Assembly (NCBI GenBank): GCA_003250235.1 | Contig: QKGY01000413.1 | Coordinates: forward strand, 1 to 10,037 | Length of the DNA stretch: 10,037 nt | Direction: 5' to 3' | From: Desulfuromonadaceae bacterium | Lineage (GTDB): Bacteria; Desulfobacterota; Desulfuromonadia; Desulfuromonadales; SZUA-540 | Shown: in pieces, positions 6,983 through 10,037 of the stretch | How positions within the stretch are numbered: the first letter of the stretch is position 1 | Layout of the letters: each line of letters begins with the position of its first letter | Position numbers and translations under genes: made by a program | Notes under the pieces: model-generated | Databases searched by the model: none | The model's input: the letters and a program-made list of their open reading frames with translations, nothing else | What the model was told of the DNA's origin: nothing

Positions 6983-7025
6983 CAGAGGCCACCCTTTCCG
7001 AAAAATTCGGAAAAAATGGCCTCTG
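6983..7025 (-). repeat. Nested perfect hairpin in the leader of the two-TM gene
   Basis: The outer arms CAGAGGCCA (6983-6991) and TGGCCTCTG (7017-7025) form a 9-bp perfect stem. Inside, TTTCCGAA (6995-7002) and TTCGGAAA (7006-7013) form an 8-bp perfect stem with a 3-nt loop. Each junction is 3 nt (CCC and AAA), so the whole is a 17-bp stem with one symmetric 3x3 internal loop. In transcript direction it ends about 24 nt before the ATG and about 13 nt before the SD. There is no U tract after it on either strand. It may be a leader control element, an mRNA stabiliser, or a protein-bound palindrome. Confidence 0.8.
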
Positions 7026-7089
7026 AAAATCTCCCAATCCCCTGGACCGTCACCGTGATTCCCCCTCTGGGCGGTCAACAATTAAAACT

Positions 7090-7117
7090 TTTTTACCCGG
7101 GATTGAGCCTTTGTCAA
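7090..7117 (-). promoter_or_regulatory. Sigma70-type promoter candidate for the 6958-4549 cluster
   Basis: On the minus strand a perfect -35, TTGACA (7112-7117), is followed by a 16-nt spacer and TAAAAA (7090-7095, 4 of 6 to consensus). Transcription would start near 7083, giving a leader of about 125 nt that contains the nested hairpin. Confidence 0.5.
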
Positions 7118-7151
7118 ATCAGGATGTCTATTTCACCCCGTATTTCATTCG

Positions 7152-7352
7152 CTATTCCAGAATCTCCTCCACATATTCCGGGCTCCAGGTGGTCAGCTCA
7201 TCGCCCAGATCGACCAGAAAACCTTCCGGCGTCGAGAGAGTACGGCACTCCACGACCACCCCTGTCTCGCCGCTCTGCGTGTTTCTCACCCGCGACGGCA
7301 TATCCTTGTGTTCGGTATATTCACAGATTCTTACGTAGTCTTCGTGTCTCAT
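7152..7352 (-). CDS. Small hypothetical protein, 66 aa
   Basis: A good SD, GGGAGG, lies 5 nt before ATG, and the codon use resembles that of its neighbours, so this is probably a real gene. The product starts MRHEDYVRICEYTEHKDMPS and is acidic and soluble, with no signal peptide or TM segment. The second half (GETGVVVECRTLSTPEG, then FLVDLGDELTTWSPEYVEEI) alternates in a strand-like way and could be a small beta-barrel followed by a short helix. I recognise no family. It has its own promoter candidate (7376-7409) and sits between the YjdM gene and the two-TM gene on the same strand. Confidence 0.68.
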   Translation of the reverse strand: MRHEDYVRICEYTEHKDMPSRVRNTQSGETGVVVECRTLSTPEGFLVDLGDELTTWSPEYVEEILE

Positions 7353-7375
7353 GACGACCTCCCTTGTCTAATTCC

Positions 7376-7409
7376 AGTATAGCATCGTTGCCCCGTTGCC
7401 AGGCAACGG
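7376..7409 (-). promoter_or_regulatory. Promoter candidate overlapped by a palindromic operator-like site
   Basis: On the minus strand -10 TATACT lies at 7376-7381. The best -35, TTGCCT (7401-7406), is 19 nt away and 4 of 6 to consensus. It lies inside a perfect palindrome with 8-bp arms, CCGTTGCC at 7393-7400 and GGCAACGG at 7402-7409, with a 1-nt centre. A further GGCAAC-type half site adjoins it. A dimeric repressor covering the -35 would fit. With a 1-nt loop it is more likely a DNA site than an RNA hairpin terminator. Confidence 0.45.
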
Positions 7410-7428
7410 CAGGGAGGTCCGGCAGGCC

Positions 7429-7770
7429 TCAGGCCTTCTTGACGAACTCCGACTTCAGCTTCATCGGTCCGATGCCGTCGATCTTGCAGTCGATGTTGTG
7501 ATCGCCTTCGACCAGACGGATATTGCGCACCTTGGTGCCGACCTTGACCACCGAGGACGATCCCTTGATCTTGAGATCCTTGATGACGGTAACCGTATCG
7601 CCGTCTTCCAGGGTATTGCCGTGGGCGTCCCTGTAAACGGGCTGATCATCCGCAGCCGCGACGACGCCATCCTTCGCCCACTCGTGGGCACATTCCGGGC
7701 AGACATACAGGCTGCCGTCTTCATAGGTGTAGGTAGAACTGCATTTCGGGCACGTGGGAAAATCGCTCAT
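7429..7770 (-). CDS. yjdM: PhnA/YjdM-family zinc-ribbon protein
   Basis: The product is 113 aa from ATG 7770 (MSDFPTCPKC). AAGGA lies 6 nt upstream; a longer frame to 7800 was rejected because its start has no SD. A four-cysteine zinc ribbon, CPKC at 7-10 and CPEC at 24-27, is followed by the C-terminal beta-domain typical of the family. Recognisable strings there are NTLEDGDTVTVIKDLKIKGS, VVKVGTKVRNIRLVEGDHNI and DCKIDGIGPMKLKSEFVKK. Length and both domains match the family closely. Although the family was named for alkylphosphonate use in E. coli, it is not phosphonoacetate hydrolase and its molecular role is unsettled. No phosphonate genes lie nearby. It has its own promoter candidate at 7801-7829, so it need not be co-transcribed with the thioesterase gene. 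Confidence 0.94.
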   Translation of the reverse strand: MSDFPTCPKCSSTYTYEDGSLYVCPECAHEWAKDGVVAAADDQPVYRDAHGNTLEDGDTVTVIKDLKIKGSSSVVKVGTKVRNIRLVEGDHNIDCKIDGIGPMKLKSEFVKKA

Positions 7771-7800
7771 GACACATCCTTTTCCTGTTTTTTGACGCAA

Positions 7801-7829
7801 ACCCTACAGGGGTCGACGCTTTTTGTCAA
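7801..7829 (-). promoter_or_regulatory. Sigma70-type promoter candidate of yjdM
   Basis: On the minus strand a perfect -35, TTGACA (7824-7829), is followed by a 17-nt spacer and TAGGGT (7801-7806), a weak -10. The -35 sits inside a palindrome reading TTTTTGACAAAAA, which could be a regulator site. Confidence 0.5.
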
Positions 7830-7843
7830 AAATACGTAGAGGG

Positions 7844-8293
7844 TTAAGCCCGTTTCCCCGACGGAATCCCCCGAAAGTCCTCCGTATGCTCCAAGGCCTC
7901 GAACTTCTCCCGCATCTCCGCAGGGGGCTGGGCGAGACGTCTCGTCTTCAGATCGAGCCAGGCCCCGTCCATATCAATCACGGCGCACAGCTTTTCGCCC
8001 CGCAAAATCCGGTGCCGGATGCTCCACTTGCGGTGGTCCTCGGAAACGCCCGAGAGCCTTACGTCAATAACGAGTTCATCGGCGGGCCTGAGTTCTCGCA
8101 GAAATTTGGCCTCTTCGCGAAACAGCACCGGGCCGAAGCCGTTTTGAGCCATCCAGTCGATGCCGAATCCCTGCTTCTGCAGGTACGCGATACGTGCCTG
8201 GGCGCCGTAATCGTAATACACCGAATGCCGCACATGCCCGTTGGGATCGAGGTCGGACCAACGGACCGTGATCGCCTGTTCAAAGGTCTCCAT
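7844..8293 (-). CDS. Acyl-CoA thioesterase, 4HBT hotdog fold
   Basis: The product is 149 aa, starts METFEQAITV, and is the usual length for a 4-hydroxybenzoyl-CoA thioesterase/FadM-like protein; these hydrolyse acyl-CoA or acyl-ACP thioesters in the cytoplasm. The signature is RWSDLDPNGHVRHSVYYDY at 11-29: Asp14/Asp16, then GHV (19-21) and an aromatic helix start, with His where many homologues have Asn. AQARIAYLQKQGFG and the FLREL-PADELVIDV strand continue the fold. Start choice: GAGG is 6 nt before ATG 8293. The open frame runs much further upstream, but only because a frameshift puts the preceding nuclease gene into this frame; it is not a true fusion. It follows the nuclease stop codon by 13 nt, so the two are probably one transcript. 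The substrate is unknown. Confidence 0.9.
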   Translation of the reverse strand: METFEQAITVRWSDLDPNGHVRHSVYYDYGAQARIAYLQKQGFGIDWMAQNGFGPVLFREEAKFLRELRPADELVIDVRLSGVSEDHRKWSIRHRILRGEKLCAVIDMDGAWLDLKTRRLAQPPAEMREKFEALEHTEDFRGIPSGKRA

Positions 8294-8306
8294 AGATGTC
8301 CTCATT

Positions 8307-9810
8307 TTATTCGGTTTGGAAGGGTGATGCCAGAAGGCGCAGTTCGCGCAGGATTTCCACCATCGCCAGGGTATCGAGCCGGCAGTAGGCGAGCAGATCC
8401 CGGCGTATTGCAGCGATCCGTTCGGGATCGTCCGATTCGCACATGTCGTGGTACGCCAGCATCGCCATATTCCCCCATCGGCGATGGGCAACCCCTTGTA
8501 AGAGAGCCCCGGAACCATCGCCGGCAGGACCTGTTTGATGGAATAGGACCCTTTCATCGCCCAGCGATAGACCGAGCGGTTGCGAAAAGGGACCATGAGG
8601 TCGCGGATATGGGCGATGCGTTCTTCGAGCGCTTCGGCGAGATCGGGAAAAGCCGCGGCCAGTTCGCGCAGCACCCCCTTCTCGAACGCCTGGTTATAGG
8701 TAAGCACGCAGGCCGTTTCGGGGATGTCCCGAAGCAGCTTTTCGGCCAGCTCCCGGCGCGGATCGACGCGGGGGGGAGCCAGATATTCGACGTGGACGGG
8801 CTCTGCCCCGGGCGCCTGCTCCACGTGCAGCGAAAACTGAAAGGGGATCTTCTGGTAGGGGCGTACCCCGTTAAAAGGAGGAACGGGGGTGTCAAAGGTT
8901 TCGAAGTCGAGATGGCACAGAGGATACCAGAGGCCGTCGAGAAAAGCCTTGAGCCCCTGGGGATCGACATGGTTCTGTCGCCCGAGCGTGGCCAATGCCT
9001 CGAAACGCTGCTTGTCCCTGAGGCGCTCGGGGGGAACCTCGTCGAGCCGGACATAGCCGTCATAGTACAACGCAAACTTGTCTTTTTTGCTGCCGCTGAG
9101 ATCGAAAACCGATTCCTCGGGGATATGCCGCCAGCAATAGGGGATAAAATCGCAGTCGTAGGGGGAGGTGCATTGTTCGCCGATATCGATGAGCGGTTCC
9201 CCGCCGTCGAGATGCCCGCGCAGCGCGTCGATGAGGGACGGCAGAGCCGGCTGGCGGGCCAGCACCGCCTCGCTGATCTCGTCGCTGACGAAGAGGCCTG
9301 CCACCTCGATGGCACCATTTCGGATGTAGCCGTTGTCGATATGAACCAGAAAAGAACGGCTGACGCGAAGACCGCTGCCGGTCAGCACATAGTACTGCAC
9401 GGCTACGTCGTCACAGTTGACCTCCTTGACCGAGGTCCCCATCTTCACTTCATGAATCTGCCAGGCCTCGCCGTCACGCACCAGGATATCGACCTTGACG
9501 AAAATGCCGTCATGGGCGAAAGAGGCCTCGTAGATGACGGAGGCCCCCTCATCCATCAGCTCCCGGGTGCGGGCGATCTGCTGTGCGACGCTGAGCCCCT
9601 CGTAAGGGACCTCGATGCCGCCGGGGAAGAGATTCTGGGCGAGAAGGCCCACTTCGGTGCCGGCCCGGTAGCGGGCCTCGAGGTCGGGCTGGGGAGGGGC
9701 TGGGGAGGAAATTCGAAATCGGGAGGATTTTTGGCGAGGTAGAGGGCCTTGGCGCACTGCATCCCCTTAAGCAGGAGGGATTTGCTCAGCCCTGGTCTCG
9801 AATGCGACAA
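8307..9810 (-). pseudogene. DUF2779-type nuclease (Cas4/RecB-like plus DEDD-like), broken by two frameshifts
   Basis: The gene starts at TTG 9810 with GGAGG 5 nt upstream (MSHSRPGLSKS...GMQCAKALYL) and ends at TAA 8307-8309. Two indels split it. An 11-bp tandem duplication (9686-9707) breaks it after about residue 38. One base is missing from a G run (C5 at 8472-8476 on the + strand) after about residue 443. With both undone it is 497 aa. The N-terminal half looks like a Cas4/RecB PD-(D/E)xK nuclease: D104, then E117-V-K119, with Cys19 and Cys210/216/222 placed as for a 4Fe-4S cluster. The C-terminal half looks like a DEDD exonuclease: DFE at 298-300, an N369-containing second motif, and LLAYCRLDTLAMV with D476. 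The second frameshift removes the last motif. As read, translation from the TTG ends after 84 residues. DUF2779 proteins have no firmly assigned role; nucleic-acid processing is inferred from motifs. Sequencing error could explain the G run but hardly the 11-bp repeat. Confidence 0.85.
9686..9707. repeat. Exact 11-bp tandem duplication inside the nuclease gene
   Basis: The unit GGGCTGGGGAG occurs at 9686-9696 and again at 9697-9707 with no mismatch. Removing one copy joins the N-terminal frame (...DFEFPPQP) directly to the body frame (DLEARYRAG...), restoring the coding sequence. It is typical of replication slippage. Confidence 0.9.
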
Positions 9811-9811
9811 T

Positions 9812-9822
9812 GCGGCCTCCGC
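9812..9822 (-). promoter_or_regulatory. Shine-Dalgarno of the nuclease gene inside a small GC hairpin
   Basis: On the minus strand GCGG-AGG-CCGC forms a 4-bp all-GC stem with AGG, the core of the GGAGG site, in and next to the loop. The TTG start follows 5 nt after GGAGG. This would favour low translation. It may be chance in such GC-rich sequence. Confidence 0.35.
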
Positions 9823-9886
9823 GCGTGGAATGGTCCTCGTTTAACGCTCTCAAAGGGAAGGATCCCCGAAGGGAAAAACCCGAAAC

Positions 9887-10037
9887 TCAGTGAACCGAAA
9901 CCGCGGCTCCCGCCTTGGGTTTTCTCAGCAGCAGCAGAAAAGGGATGATCGCCAGAAAAACCACGCCGAGTATCCAGAAAATATGGTTATAGGAAAGTAT
10001 CCCCGCCTGTCGCCGCACCTCGCCGTACAGCATGGCC
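9887..10037 (-). CDS. DHA2/EmrB-type MFS drug exporter, C-terminal end
   Basis: Only the last 49 residues are in the window; the rest lies beyond the right edge. The visible part reads AMLYGEVRRQAGILSYNHIF, then a last transmembrane helix (WILGVVFLAIIPFLLLL) and a short basic tail RKPKAGAAVSVH. RQA..LSYN.IFWILG..FL followed by a KP-rich tail is the typical C-terminus of 14-TM DHA2 (EmrB/QacA) proton-driven exporters. These pump drugs or other toxic compounds across the inner membrane, often with an EmrA-like adaptor. The gene precedes the broken nuclease gene on the same strand with a 76-nt gap. No clear terminator or promoter is visible in the gap. The substrate cannot be told. Confidence 0.85.
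   Translation of the reverse strand, partial: AMLYGEVRRQAGILSYNHIFWILGVVFLAIIPFLLLLRKPKAGAAVSVH

Noticed and set aside
6856..7053. A 65-codon minus-strand frame overlapping the start of the two-TM gene.
   Set aside because: It runs across the nested hairpin and overlaps a gene with a strong SD in another frame. It has no ribosome site and no domain.
7823..9742. A 639-codon open frame on the + strand opposite the nuclease and thioesterase genes.
   Set aside because: It is antisense to two recognisable protein families, has no Shine-Dalgarno and no recognisable domain. Long antisense frames are common opposite GC-rich genes.
7844..9757. A 637-codon minus-strand frame that looks like a nuclease-thioesterase fusion.
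   Set aside because: Its GTG start at 9757 has no ribosome site and lies inside the N-terminal coding of the nuclease in another frame. Both junctions are explained by indels, and the thioesterase has its own SD and ATG at 8293.
1..10037. CRISPR arrays, tRNA genes, insertion sequences and phage attachment sites.
   Set aside because: No regularly spaced repeats, cloverleaf-like sequence, transposase or integrase motifs, or terminal repeats with target duplications were seen by eye.

Overview
The window is a 10-kb piece of a Gram-negative bacterial chromosome, roughly 55-60 % G+C by eye. Strong Shine-Dalgarno sites of the GGGAGG/AGGAGG type precede most genes, there are envelope proteins with Sec signal peptides, and c-di-GMP signalling genes are present. 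This set would suit a deltaproteobacterium of the Desulfuromonadia (Geobacter/Desulfuromonas relatives), but that placement is an inference and no marker gene proves it. No tRNA, rRNA, CRISPR array, transposase or integrase was seen.

Layout. (1) 1-334: the 3' end of a site-2-protease-type (M50) membrane peptidase on the + strand, closed by a near-perfect intrinsic terminator. (2) 335-622: no convincing gene, with weak hairpins. (3) 623-3115, minus strand: an HD-GYP phosphodiesterase gene followed by a CHASE4-HAMP-GGDEF diguanylate cyclase gene, a probable operon carrying both opposing c-di-GMP activities. (4) 3116-3433: a structured, partly AT-rich divergent promoter region. (5) 3434-4486, + strand: an exported, probably outer-membrane beta-barrel protein of unknown function. 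(6) 4549-6958, minus strand: three genes reading 6958 to 4549, namely a low-GC two-TM membrane protein (SLATT-like, tentative), a cytoplasmic alpha/beta hydrolase with a clear Ser-Asp-His set, and an exported protein of unknown function. Their mRNA leader carries a striking nested hairpin at 6983-7025. (7) 7152-7770, minus strand: a 66-aa hypothetical protein and a PhnA/YjdM-family zinc-ribbon protein, each with its own promoter candidate. (8) 7844-9810, minus strand: a 4HBT thioesterase gene and, just upstream of it, a DUF2779-type nuclease gene broken by two indels. (9) 9887-10037, minus strand: the C-terminus of a DHA2/EmrB-type MFS exporter.

The most informative result is the DUF2779 gene. 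A TTG start with a good Shine-Dalgarno and the 3' end each sit in a different frame from the body. An exact 11-bp tandem duplication at 9686-9707 explains the first break. One missing base in a G run (8472-8476 on the + strand) explains the second. Undoing both restores a 497-residue protein with a Cas4/RecB-like Fe-S nuclease half and a DEDD-exonuclease-like half. The apparent 637-residue nuclease-thioesterase fusion is therefore an artefact of the second frameshift.

The best candidate for an undescribed system is the low-GC two-TM protein plus hydrolase (plus exported protein) cluster. It has the general look of a membrane-effector module, but nothing in the sequence proves a defence role.
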